14,434 nucleotides of DNA from CAG-841 sp963614875 (GTDB taxonomy: Bacteria > Bacillota > Clostridia > Oscillospirales > CAG-272), in assembly GCA_963614875.1 (NCBI GenBank), contig CAVEFC010000035.1, forward strand, positions 1 through 14,434, written 5' to 3'. Numbering within the stretch: the first letter of the stretch is position 1; each line of letters opens with the position of its first letter. The notes below the pieces were generated by a model. The model saw only the letters and a list, made by a program, of their open reading frames with translations, did not search any database and was not told where the DNA came from. Position numbers and translations under genes: made by a program. Of this stretch, positions 1-6,977 are shown piece after piece.

Positions 1-1913
1 ACGCCGTTGTCATTGCGGGCGACCTTACACAGTCGGGTCAGGTAAGCGAGGCTCAGGGCGTAAAGGACACATATCAGAAAGTATTTGACGAAACAAAAAT
101 TCCGCTTCTTTTCACAACGGGCAACCACGAAGAATGTTACGGCGGAGTGCTTTATATGAGCGATCTCCGCAGCATATTCGGCGAATCGTTTTTCCAGTAC
201 GATCTTGCCGAATACGAAACCGATATTTCAAACGGCAGCCGTCTTTGCAAGGTGGGCGATTATTATTTCGTATTTCTTCAGCCCGACAGCCAAAACAGCT
301 ATAAAAAGATAGGCAGCGTTGCCGCTCCTTACAAGGATTCCACAAAGCAGTGGCTCAGAAATACGCTTGAAATGCTCAAGACAAACGACCCCGAAAAGCC
401 GATATTCGTTTTCACTCACCCGATGATTTATCACACGGTTTACGGAAGCGAGCTTTACACGGGCGACAGCCTTATGTGGTACACCACGGATCTTACGGAC
501 ATCCTTTCGGATTATCCTCAGGTAATGACGTTCAGCGGTCACCTTCATTTCCCGCTCAACGATCCGAGAAGCATAATGCAGACAGCCTTTACATCGCTCG
601 GCTGCGGCTCGGTTCGTTATATGGCGATTGAAAACGGCGGTTATGCGGATATGAAATCCGGCACGGTAATGAACGACTGCGAGGAATTTTCACAGGGCTA
701 TCTTGTTCAGGTTGACGAAAACGGCAACGTAAGACTCAATCGTATGGACTTCTACAACGAAACAACCATAGGAGACGCTTGGGAGGTAAGCCATCCGACG
801 TCGGACAACTCTCATCTTTCGACGTATCAGTACACGCGCTCGGAAAAGAACACCGCTCCCGTTTTTCCCGAGGACGCAATAACAATCGAATACGGAAGCA
901 AATCCGCAAGCGGCAAGATAGAGACAATCGTCAAGTTCAAATCCGCTGCGGACGACGAATTTGCACATCACTATATACTTTCCTTCGGTACGACAAAGGT
1001 CACGGTAAAGAAAACGGTCAAAATACTTGCTGACTTCTACCGTCACGGCGATCCTGCCGATATGAAAAAAGAGTGGGAATATTCAATGGGTACTCTTACT
1101 CCGGGCAGCGAATACGAGGTATCTGTAATAGCGGTGGACTCATGGGGCGCGGAAAGCGAAAAGATAACAAAGGTGTTCACCGTTGAAGACGGAACGTCGT
1201 CTGAACCGCAGAAAGCCGAGGTTTACGCCGACATAGACTTTGCCGACGGCAAAATGACGGACACTCTCGGTCATGTAACCATTCAGAACAAGGGCGCTTC
1301 GGTAGAAAAGGTTGAGGTTTCCCACGCCGGAAAGAAATATACGGTCGAAGCGCTTCACGCAACGTCGGGCAAATATGCGCTCTGTAAGTTCGACGAGCTT
1401 ACAAGCGCGATAAGCTTTGCAAACTTTGCCGAGGCAGGCTTTTCTGTCGAAGCCTTTTATATGACGACCACAAGCACGGGCAAGGTTCAGGGCATTGTCT
1501 GCGGAACGCAGGCAGGCGGCTGGGGACTTGCCGAGCAGGCAACAGGTCAGCCGTACTTTATCACGGGCAGCACATCTTCGAATTACAACCCGAGCGTTGT
1601 CGCAGGCGCGGCGTCATCTAACACGGAGCTTACGCACGTTGTCGCAACGTATGATTTCGCGGCAAAGAAGAGCTATATTTACGTCAACGGCAAGCTTGCC
1701 GGAACAGGCTCGATAGGTGCCGATTTCAAGGTCGGCGGCGGCAATACGTTCAATTATTTCTGCCTCGGCGACGACATAACAAGCGGACTTGTGGGCGGCG
1801 ATTTCCCCGTCGGCAATATGATAATGACGGACGCCAAAATCTACAAGGGCGCGCTTACGGCAGACGAGGTTTCAACGGCTTATACAAACGCCGTAGCTTC
1901 TCTTTCCAAATAA
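1..1913 (+). CDS. Metallophosphoesterase with FN3-like and LamG-like C-terminus (5'-truncated by window edge)
   Basis: The reading frame is already open at base 3, so the N-terminus, including any signal peptide and the first metal-binding DxH motif, lies outside the window. Visible calcineurin-like phosphoesterase motifs are GDLT (bases 18-29), GNHE (120-131), a TH pair near 415 and GHLH (537-548). These supply the remaining dinuclear-metal ligands and catalytic histidine. After the catalytic domain, a stretch at about 850-1185 starting near NTAPVFP looks like a fibronectin type III domain. From about 1200 to the stop the sequence resembles a LamG/concanavalin-type sandwich (HVVATYD, YIYVNGKLAG, AKIYKGALTADEV). 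Such architectures are usually secreted or surface-attached phosphoesterases, with the lectin-like domain binding a glycan or wall polymer. The substrate cannot be told. The frame ends in TAA just before a strong terminator. The family call is firm; extracellular location is inferred. Confidence 0.9.
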   Translation, partial: AVVIAGDLTQSGQVSEAQGVKDTYQKVFDETKIPLLFTTGNHEECYGGVLYMSDLRSIFGESFFQYDLAEYETDISNGSRLCKVGDYYFVFLQPDSQNSYKKIGSVAAPYKDSTKQWLRNTLEMLKTNDPEKPIFVFTHPMIYHTVYGSELYTGDSLMWYTTDLTDILSDYPQVMTFSGHLHFPLNDPRSIMQTAFTSLGCGSVRYMAIENGGYADMKSGTVMNDCEEFSQGYLVQVDENGNVRLNRMDFYNETTIGDAWEVSHPTSDNSHLSTYQYTRSEKNTAPVFPEDAITIEYGSKSASGKIETIVKFKSAADDEFAHHYILSFGTTKVTVKKTVKILADFYRHGDPADMKKEWEYSMGTLTPGSEYEVSVIAVDSWGAESEKITKVFTVEDGTSSEPQKAEVYADIDFADGKMTDTLGHVTIQNKGASVEKVEVSHAGKKYTVEALHATSGKYALCKFDELTSAISFANFAEAGFSVEAFYMTTTSTGKVQGIVCGTQAGGWGLAEQATGQPYFITGSTSSNYNPSVVAGAASSNTELTHVVATYDFAAKKSYIYVNGKLAGTGSIGADFKVGGGNTFNYFCLGDDITSGLVGGDFPVGNMIMTDAKIYKGALTADEVSTAYTNAVASLSK

Positions 1914-1925
1914 TTTCACAAAACA

Positions 1926-1961
1926 AAAAGCAGCCTGCGGCGACCGCCGCAGGCTGCTTTT
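1926..1961. terminator. Bidirectional intrinsic terminator
   Basis: A perfect 16-bp inverted repeat (1926-1941 with 1946-1961, loop GACC) has a GC-rich core flanked by A-run and T-run ends. It lies 13 bp after the phosphoesterase stop and 13 bp before the stop of the convergent gene, so it can end transcription from both sides. Confidence 0.93.
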
Positions 1962-1974
1962 GCTGTTTTTACAG

Positions 1975-2421
1975 TCAGCAGAAGCTCCATATTTCTTCTC
2001 CCGTTGATTCATTGAAGAAAACGCCGAGCTCGACATACGAAAGCTTTCCGAATTCAAAATTGAACCACGCGGCGATATCGTCGAAAAAGACGGTTTCCTC
2101 CGTGGGCGTGTCGTTTTCGGAAAAGCGTGTGCAGCCAGCCGATTTCATAAGGCGCATAACCTCGTCCTTTTCGCGCATGAACACCTTTTTGCCGAAAACG
2201 GTCATTTCGGGAGAGAAGCACTGGATAAGCGTTACGCGCATATCCTTTTCGCGTTCAAACCAGACCATTATCATTTCACGGTTGTATATATACGTCTGAT
2301 CGTAGATCTCGTCGTCCTCGCAGACGTTTATTTTGTCCGGCATACCGAGTATGCGCACGACGTCTTTCGGCGTCATTCCGAAAAGCACTCCGCACGCGCC
2401 GACTCCGAATTCAAGTATCAT
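1975..2421 (-). CDS. Hypothetical protein, 148 aa, second gene of the PPTase unit
   Basis: I do not recognise this family with confidence. The protein is soluble, with no signal peptide or membrane segment. Its N-terminus contains GVLFGMTPKDVVRILGMPDK, a G-M-T-x-x-x-V-x-x-x-L-G-x-P pattern like that at the start of SmpA/BamE-type or small bacterial immunity-type domains. A similar pattern (MREKDEVMRLMKSAG followed by ETVFFDDIAAWFNFEFGKL) recurs in the second half, so the protein may be two degenerate copies of one fold. The ATG at 2421 lies 18 bp after the stop of the phosphopantetheinyl transferase gene and has only a weak purine-rich site (GTGAGTGAG), which suggests translation coupled to the upstream gene. 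It is probably cotranscribed from the 3165-3193 promoter. A role in phosphopantetheinylation is not implied by its sequence. Confidence 0.75.
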   Translation of the reverse strand: MILEFGVGACGVLFGMTPKDVVRILGMPDKINVCEDDEIYDQTYIYNREMIMVWFEREKDMRVTLIQCFSPEMTVFGKKVFMREKDEVMRLMKSAGCTRFSENDTPTEETVFFDDIAAWFNFEFGKLSYVELGVFFNESTGEEIWSFC

Positions 2422-2439
2422 ATAAGCTCACTCACTTTT

Positions 2440-3102
2440 TCAAAGGGTAATTTTTTCAATCGAATATTTTGCCTCGCACCTTGTGCATACCGCGCCGCGA
2501 CATCTGTAAACGTCGCGTATTTCGGTAAAAAACACGTCGTCGCGTATTTTGCCGTCCACTTTTATTTTCGGAACTCCGCCGGGGAATACCATTGCGAGCG
2601 GCGCAAGACCGCGGTCAAAGCCTTTGCCCGTCATTTTGACGTAGCTTTCACGAAGCGTCCACAGGCGGCAGAAGGCTTCCGCGGGCGAGGGGCTGAGGCT
2701 TATGGCGTCGCGTTCGAGCGGGGTGAAAAATCTGTCGGCTATGGGCATTACGGTTTCTGCCTCGGCAATTTCTTCGATATCCGCGCCGACCTCGACGTCC
2801 GATACGGCGCAAAGCACATATTTGCCCGTGTGCGACACGTTGAAGAAAACGCCGTCCGCATCGGAAACATACGGCTTTCCCATATCGGAAATTTCTGTTT
2901 TGAAGTCGTTTCTCCCGAAAACCCTTTCAAGCGCCGTCGGGATTATAAGTCCCGAGCCGAGCAGAAGCGCTTTTGTTTCGGGACGCTTTGCGCGTTCGAT
3001 CCGTACCTGCCTTGCGGCGTTTACCTCCGATACGCGCGAGAGAAGCGTGTCTTCCATGAAATATTCCGATACGTCTGCATAAAAAACTTTGACAAAACTC
3101 AT
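2440..3102 (-). CDS. 4'-phosphopantetheinyl transferase, Sfp/Gsp type
   Basis: This 220-aa protein should transfer the 4'-phosphopantetheine arm of coenzyme A to a serine of a carrier protein, activating fatty-acid, peptide-synthetase or polyketide carriers in the cytoplasm. Sfp-family signatures are in order: GKPY at 75-78, FNVSHTGKYVLCAVS at 87-101, GADIEEI at 106-112 and WTLRESYVKMTGKG at 148-161. Predicted Mg2+ ligands are D108, E110 and E152, and K156 is the conserved lysine. R151 stands where most members have K (WxxKE), and GADIE replaces the more usual GIDIE or GVDIE; both changes are conservative. Length matches the family. The ATG at 3102 has no clear Shine-Dalgarno sequence. No carrier-protein or synthetase gene is in the window, so the target is unknown; a second AcpS-type enzyme elsewhere in the genome is likely. 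Confidence 0.9.
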   Translation of the reverse strand: MSFVKVFYADVSEYFMEDTLLSRVSEVNAARQVRIERAKRPETKALLLGSGLIIPTALERVFGRNDFKTEISDMGKPYVSDADGVFFNVSHTGKYVLCAVSDVEVGADIEEIAEAETVMPIADRFFTPLERDAISLSPSPAEAFCRLWTLRESYVKMTGKGFDRGLAPLAMVFPGGVPKIKVDGKIRDDVFFTEIRDVYRCRGAVCTRCEAKYSIEKITL

Positions 3103-3164
3103 ATTTTCAAACGGTAAATCCGATTTTTCCGGAAATTCCTTTCTTTCTTTTTAAGTTAAAACAT

Positions 3165-3193
3165 ATTTTAACACAGTAAATATATAAAGTCAA
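3165..3193 (-). promoter_or_regulatory. Sigma-A-type promoter for the PPTase unit
   Basis: Read on the minus strand, TTGACT (3188-3193) and TAAAAT (3165-3170) are separated by 17 bp. The start point would fall near 3158, giving a leader of about 55 nt before the ATG at 3102. The leader is A/G-rich but lacks a well-placed Shine-Dalgarno site. Confidence 0.75.
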
Positions 3194-3215
3194 CGCAAAA
3201 AAATGAAGAAAACTA

Positions 3216-3244
3216 TGGACAAATGCCTCAAATGCTGATAAAAT
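3216..3244 (+). promoter_or_regulatory. Sigma-A-type promoter for the HAD-SDR unit
   Basis: TGGACA (3216-3221) and TAAAAT (3239-3244) are 17 bp apart. The predicted start near 3251 gives a short leader carrying the strong site GGAGGAA (3264-3270), 6 nt before the ATG at 3277. It is back to back with the minus-strand promoter at 3165-3193. Confidence 0.75.
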
Positions 3245-3276
3245 CATAAAAGTGACAATCGCCGGAGGAATTTTTT

Positions 3277-3933
3277 ATGATAAAGGCTGTTATATTTGAT
3301 CTTGACGGGACGCTTGCCTACACTCTGCCCGATCTTACGGAGGGAATGAACAGAGCAAGGGCGCGCTACGGACTTCCGCCGATAACCGAAGAGTGCCTTC
3401 TCACCTTCATAAACGGAACGACCGAGCAGTTTATTCACGGCGCTTTTCCTGAGGGGCAGAGCGACGAATATTACCGCAAAGCAAAGCAGACCTATCTTGA
3501 AGAATACAGTAAATGCTATCTTCACAATACCGCGGCGTATGACGGTATGGCGGAAACGCTTTCAAAGCTCCGTGCGGACAGGCTTCCGTTGGCGGTGTTC
3601 ACAAACAAAGACAACGATCACGCAAACGATATAGTGAAAAAGCTTTACGGGGACAAAATCTTCGACGAAATTCTCGGCACGGGGAGATTCCCGGGAAAGC
3701 CGAGTCCCGAGGGGGCGCTTTATCTTGCGGAGAAATACGGGGCAAGGCCCTGCGAATGCGCGTTTGTCGGCGATTCGGACGTCGATATGAAAACCGCGAA
3801 AAATGCGGGTATGACAGCCGTCGGCGTCACATGGGGCTATCGTGAAAAAGAAATACTTATCGCGGCGGGTGCCGACATAACGGCTGACAGTCCGCGCGAT
3901 ATTTACGAAATTATAAAAAAATCAAATGCTTAA
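3277..3933 (+). CDS. HAD-family hydrolase, phosphoglycolate phosphatase-like
   Basis: This 218-aa cytoplasmic HAD subfamily IA phosphatase has all four HAD motifs: DLDGTL with nucleophile D8 and acid D10; a TNK motif in the middle; K in GKPSP; and GDSDVDM with the Mg2+-binding aspartates near the C-terminus. An alpha-helical cap of about 65 residues follows motif I, as in Gph/PGP-type enzymes. Likely substrates are 2-phosphoglycolate or another small phosphate ester; HAD specificity cannot be read from sequence. A strong ribosome binding site (GGAGGAA) supports the ATG. The SDR gene starts 14 bp after its stop, so the two form an operon. A sugar-acid or sugar-phosphate housekeeping role is possible by context only. 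Confidence 0.9.
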   Translation: MIKAVIFDLDGTLAYTLPDLTEGMNRARARYGLPPITEECLLTFINGTTEQFIHGAFPEGQSDEYYRKAKQTYLEEYSKCYLHNTAAYDGMAETLSKLRADRLPLAVFTNKDNDHANDIVKKLYGDKIFDEILGTGRFPGKPSPEGALYLAEKYGARPCECAFVGDSDVDMKTAKNAGMTAVGVTWGYREKEILIAAGADITADSPRDIYEIIKKSNA

Positions 3934-3947
3934 AGGAGAAATGAAAT

Positions 3948-4805
3948 ATGGTAAAACTTCCTTTCAAAATCGATCTTTCGGGAAAGGTTGCCGTCGTTAC
4001 GGGCGGAGGCGGCGTGCTTTGCTCCGGCTTTGCCGAAGCGCTTGCTGCCTGCGGCGCAAAGGTTGCGGTATGCGATCTTCGTCTTGAATCGGCTCAGGCT
4101 GTCGCCGACAGAATAAATGCCGACGGCGGTAAAGCCATCGCGGTGGAGGCAAACGTGCTTGACAAAGAAAGCCTTCTCGGCGCGAGAGAAAAAATCAACG
4201 CCGAGCTCGGCACCTGCGACATACTTCTCAACGGCGCGGGCGGAAACAATCCCAAGGGTACAACCACAAAGGAATATCTTTTCCCCGAGGATATCGACGG
4301 CGGAGAAGACCTTGTAACCTTCTTCGATCTTGATCCCAAGGGCGTTGAATTCGTGTTTAACCTCAACTTCCTCGGAACGCTTCTTCCCACGCAGGTTTTC
4401 GCACGCGATATGGCAAAGAAAACCGGCACGCTGATTCTCAACATTTCGTCTATGAACAGCTTCCGTCCGCTCACAAAAATCCCTGCGTATTCGGGCGCAA
4501 AGGCTGCGGTATCGAACTTTACGCAGTGGCTTGCGGTTCATTTTTCAAAGGTCGGAATAAGAGTAAACGCGATAGCTCCCGGATTTTTCGTAACAAATCA
4601 GAACCGCGGAATGCTTATAAATGCGGACGGCTCGCTCTCTCCGAGAAGCGAAAAGATTCTCGCCCATACGCCTATGGGCAGATTCGGCGAGGTGGAAGAC
4701 CTTACCGGCACGCTTCTGTGGCTGTGCGATAACGGCGCATCGGGCTTTGTAAACGGCGTCGTCGTTCCGATAGACGGCGGCTTTGCCGCATATTCGGGCG
4801 TATAA
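3948..4805 (+). CDS. SDR-family oxidoreductase, D-mannonate oxidoreductase/fructuronate reductase-like
   Basis: This 285-aa classical short-chain dehydrogenase/reductase has a Rossmann TGGGGVLCSG dinucleotide motif at 18-27, NGAGG (N95) and a catalytic S168-Y181-K185 triad in SSM and YSGAK. The inserted region after NNPKG, the SMNSFRPLTKIPAYSGAKAA segment, the ILAHTPMGRFG segment and the terminal GGFAAYSGV strongly resemble the SDR-type mannonate oxidoreductases (B. subtilis YjmF/UxuB-like). These interconvert D-fructuronate and D-mannonate with NAD(P)H during hexuronate breakdown. No uxuA, uxaC or kdg genes adjoin it, so the physiological substrate is inferred from similarity only. The ribosome binding site AAAGGAGAA precedes the ATG, and a strong terminator follows the stop. 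A generic sugar-alcohol or gluconate SDR is the alternative. Confidence 0.88.
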   Translation: MVKLPFKIDLSGKVAVVTGGGGVLCSGFAEALAACGAKVAVCDLRLESAQAVADRINADGGKAIAVEANVLDKESLLGAREKINAELGTCDILLNGAGGNNPKGTTTKEYLFPEDIDGGEDLVTFFDLDPKGVEFVFNLNFLGTLLPTQVFARDMAKKTGTLILNISSMNSFRPLTKIPAYSGAKAAVSNFTQWLAVHFSKVGIRVNAIAPGFFVTNQNRGMLINADGSLSPRSEKILAHTPMGRFGEVEDLTGTLLWLCDNGASGFVNGVVVPIDGGFAAYSGV

Positions 4806-4812
4806 AAACAAT

Positions 4813-4838
4813 AAAAATCCCGCGCGAGCGGGATTTTT
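4813..4838. terminator. Bidirectional intrinsic terminator
   Basis: A perfect 11-bp stem (4813-4823 with 4828-4838, loop GCGA) has a CCCGC/GCGGG core, an A-run on one arm and T7 on the other. It lies just after the SDR stop and 32 bp beyond the stop of the convergent minus-strand gene, so it can serve both. Confidence 0.92.
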
Positions 4839-4869
4839 TTGTGCCGATATTAAAGCGGCGGTTTTTGTT

Positions 4870-5433
4870 TTATTCGCCCTTTGCAAGCTTTTCGTAAAAT
4901 TCTTCAAGGTCGCTTTTAAGCTCGCCGATATTATCGCAGATGCTGAGCTTTTCAACCCAGAACGCCTTGTATATTCTTATAAGCATAAGCTGAGTATACG
5001 CTACGCTGCGATTGAGCTTGTCCTCGGCTTCGGCAAGAGTGGCGTCCGCTCTTTCCTGCTCGGTGAGCTGCTCGTCTATGCCGAATTCTTCGCCTCCGGC
5101 GCTTTCGGCTTCCTTTTCTTTCAGCTCGGTTTCAGCCTCTTCGATTTCTTCTTCAAGCTCCTCGTCCTGCTGAATTTCTTCATCGCTTTTCGGGCGTCTT
5201 ACCGTGACGGTGGCACGGCTGGCATAGCCGGGAACAAGATCCTTTGCGTTTTCCCTGAGAGGAGCAAACTCATATTCGTCGGCTTTCTTTTCGTCGATTT
5301 CGACGTTCAGCTCATAGCCGAGATCGGAAAAACGATCGCGATATTCGTCGCAAACGGAATTTACTTCGGCAATAAGCTCGCTCTGACGCGCAAGAATCTG
5401 CTCGTCGGACATTGATCTGCGTTTGATTTCCAT
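4870..5433 (-). CDS. Acidic coiled-coil protein of unknown function
   Basis: I do not recognise this 187-aa protein. Residues 1-75 are mixed, starting MEIKRRSMSDEQILARQSE. They are followed by a very acidic stretch of about 40 residues (EEIQQDEELEEEIEEAETEL) with heptad-like spacing, consistent with a coiled coil, and a helical C-terminal third (LNRSVAYTQLMLIRIYKAFWVEKL). There is no signal peptide or membrane segment. The ATG at 5433 is preferred: AAAAGGAT lies about 9 nt before it, whereas the in-frame GTG at 5442 would almost touch that site. The gene is single, divergent from ireB with about 127 bp between starts, and ends before the shared terminator. The opposite strand also has a long open frame (4783-5415), but it begins upstream of the terminator and reads as a hydrophobic mirror image, so I reject it. 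Confidence 0.72.
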   Translation of the reverse strand: MEIKRRSMSDEQILARQSELIAEVNSVCDEYRDRFSDLGYELNVEIDEKKADEYEFAPLRENAKDLVPGYASRATVTVRRPKSDEEIQQDEELEEEIEEAETELKEKEAESAGGEEFGIDEQLTEQERADATLAEAEDKLNRSVAYTQLMLIRIYKAFWVEKLSICDNIGELKSDLEEFYEKLAKGE

Positions 5434-5462
5434 ATGATACACATCCTTTTTAAGAAATATTT

Positions 5463-5477
5463 ACGGCTTTGAGCCGT
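5463..5477. repeat. Small inverted repeat in the ireB divergent region
   Basis: ACGGCT and AGCCGT form a 6-bp hairpin with a 3-nt loop, 30 bp upstream of the ATG at 5433. It could be an operator or a leader hairpin for the minus-strand gene. I could not find a convincing promoter for that gene, so its role is open. Confidence 0.35.
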
Positions 5478-5494
5478 TAAAGTACGAAAAAATG

Positions 5495-5523
5495 TTGAAA
5501 AATAAAACACATTGGTGTAGAAT
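5495..5523 (+). promoter_or_regulatory. Sigma-A-type promoter for ireB
   Basis: TTGAAA (5495-5500) and TAGAAT (5518-5523) are exactly 17 bp apart. The predicted start near 5530 leaves a short leader with AGGA (5550-5553), 7 nt before the ATG at 5561. Confidence 0.75.
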
Positions 5524-5560
5524 ATAAAAAAGACCGAAAAACGAAAGCGAGGATATCCGT

Positions 5561-5818
5561 ATGCAAGCACGGGACACAGACAAAGAAGTTGCCTTTTCCG
5601 CAGAAGAGCAGAGCGAAGAAGATACAAAACAGATACTGACAACCGTCTACGAAGCGCTTCTTGAAAAGGGCTATAATCCCATAAATCAGATAGTGGGATA
5701 CCTGCTTTCCGAGGATCCGACATATATAACAAGCCATAAAAACGCGCGCGCGCTCATCCGCAGAATAGACAGGGACGAGCTTATGAACACGATGGTGAGA
5801 AAATATCTCGGTATCTGA
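5561..5818 (+). CDS. ireB: IreB family regulatory phosphoprotein (UPF0297/YrzL)
   Basis: This 85-aa protein matches the IreB/UPF0297 family along its length. The core ILTTVYEALLEKGYNPINQI continues into VGYLLSEDPTYITSHKNARA and a helical C-terminus (LIRRIDRDELMNTMVRKYLG). In Enterococcus faecalis, IreB is a small dimeric substrate of the PASTA kinase IreK and modulates cephalosporin tolerance; phosphorylation is on N-terminal threonines. Here the N-terminus (MQARDTDKEVAF) is slightly longer and has a single threonine at position 6. In most Firmicutes the gene is followed by ruvX and a DUF1292 gene. Here the next gene is an unrelated peptidase on the other strand, so ireB stands alone. It has its own promoter and a good ribosome binding site. 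Confidence 0.95.
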   Translation: MQARDTDKEVAFSAEEQSEEDTKQILTTVYEALLEKGYNPINQIVGYLLSEDPTYITSHKNARALIRRIDRDELMNTMVRKYLGI

Positions 5819-5864
5819 TCTGCTATTATTATAAAGCATACTGCGGTACGATTGCAAGAGTTTT

Positions 5865-6779
5865 TTATCCGAATGAAGCCGCAGTAAGCAAAACAGGCAG
5901 AACTTTTTCGTAAATTTTATCAAAATCGCACGGCGGCAAGGGATTTTCTCCCTTGCCGCATTCTATCGTGAATGCGGGAATTCCGAATTCGTTTATCACC
6001 CAATCCTTGTATCCGCCGTAGGAGGCGATGCCGTCGGGACGGGAAACCGTATAGCCGGAAACGCGCGAAAAGCATTCCGCAAGCATAAGCGAGCCGCGCG
6101 GATAATTGCCGAGATAATCGTAATAGATTTCTTCGCCCTGCGTATGAAGCGCGATCGCGGTTTTCAGCTTCGGGGCAAGGAGCCGCGTAAGATTGCACAG
6201 CGCGCGCGTTTCGGGCTCGCTTTCGGGATACTGACCGCCGAAGCGCGTCGGACCGCCCGAATATATGCCCATTCTGCGTTCGAGCAGGCGACACTTTGCA
6301 AAGCCTGCGTCGTAATTGTGATTTAAGTCCACGCCGCGCGCGTTTGCCTGCCAGTGCGTAAAATCTCTTCCGCGCGGATTCATTGATATAAGGCGCGGAT
6401 ATAAAACGTGTTCCTTCGGGAAAGCGCCCTGCTGAATGTCCGTCCCGTCGGGATTTATAACGGGTACGACAAACATCCTGCGCTTTGAAAATATGTGCTT
6501 TACGTCGAAGCCGGCAAGAAAAACGTCGTCGCGCAGGGCTTTTGCACAGTCAAGCACGAACTTCACGCATATAAGCGCAGTGATATGCTCCGAGCCGTGA
6601 TGCGCCCCTACGACAAGATGGCATACTTCTCCTTTTCCGAAAGCCATACATTCTATGGGCTGTCCGATAAGGGAATGTCCCACGGTGAAAAGCGATATGC
6701 AGGGATATTCGGACGCTGCCGAAAAGCAGCAGCTTCTTATTTTATCGGACGGCGCCGCCGTGCAGAAATCAAAGTCCAT
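5865..6779 (-). CDS. M14-family zinc carboxypeptidase, gamma-D-glutamyl-diamino acid peptidase-like
   Basis: This 304-aa metallopeptidase has the M14 zinc site: H61 and E64 in AHHGSE, and H212 in LHTQGEE. The catalytic glutamate is E273 in IECGKG. NPDGTD and DLNHNYD, shared with gamma-D-glutamyl-(L)-meso-diaminopimelate peptidases such as Bacillus YqgT/ENP1, suggest cleavage of peptidoglycan stem peptides. There is no signal peptide or SPOR/LysM wall-binding domain, so it may recycle muropeptides inside the cell or act during sporulation. The frame stays open to 6926, but that ATG sits inside the -10 element of the predicted promoter. The conserved domain begins near residue 25 of the form starting at ATG 6779, which is preceded by the G-rich stretch GGGGGTGG. 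An in-frame GTG 9 codons upstream is a less likely start. The leader would be about 135 nt. Confidence 0.87.
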   Translation of the reverse strand: MDFDFCTAAPSDKIRSCCFSAASEYPCISLFTVGHSLIGQPIECMAFGKGEVCHLVVGAHHGSEHITALICVKFVLDCAKALRDDVFLAGFDVKHIFSKRRMFVVPVINPDGTDIQQGAFPKEHVLYPRLISMNPRGRDFTHWQANARGVDLNHNYDAGFAKCRLLERRMGIYSGGPTRFGGQYPESEPETRALCNLTRLLAPKLKTAIALHTQGEEIYYDYLGNYPRGSLMLAECFSRVSGYTVSRPDGIASYGGYKDWVINEFGIPAFTIECGKGENPLPPCDFDKIYEKVLPVLLTAASFG

Positions 6780-6921
6780 ATGCCACCCCCAAAAGAACTC
6801 CCGCACTTTTATGATATGCCGCGGGCGGTATATTGCGACGGAAGAAAAAAATTTTCGGGCGAATTTACGCTTGCGGTGAGATAAAACGCCTTTATTATCG
6901 ACTAATAAGAAAAAGCCAATT

Positions 6922-6951
6922 ATCATAACGCCTGTACCGCGTATATGTCAA
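6922..6951 (-). promoter_or_regulatory. Sigma-A-type promoter for the M14 peptidase
   Basis: On the minus strand, a consensus TTGACA (6946-6951) and TATGAT (6922-6927) are separated by 18 bp. Transcription would start near 6915. This promoter overlaps the most upstream in-frame ATG (6926) and so excludes it as the peptidase start. Confidence 0.75.
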
Positions 6952-6977
6952 AATTCACAATAAAATGTGGGAAAACG

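Noticed and set aside
3930..4541. 203-codon minus-strand frame under the SDR gene
   Set aside because: Antisense shadow of a well-conserved SDR; the product shows no family motifs.
4783..5415. 210-codon open frame on the plus strand opposite the coiled-coil gene
   Set aside because: It begins upstream of and runs through the terminator at 4813-4838, has no ribosome binding site, and its Phe/Leu-rich product is the mirror of the acidic Glu/Lys-rich minus-strand protein.
5841..5883. CTGCGG ... CCGCAG inverted repeat as a terminator after ireB
   Set aside because: The arms are 6 bp with a loop of more than 30 nt, and the right arm lies inside the peptidase coding region; the TTTTTT at about 5862-5867 lacks an adjacent stable stem.
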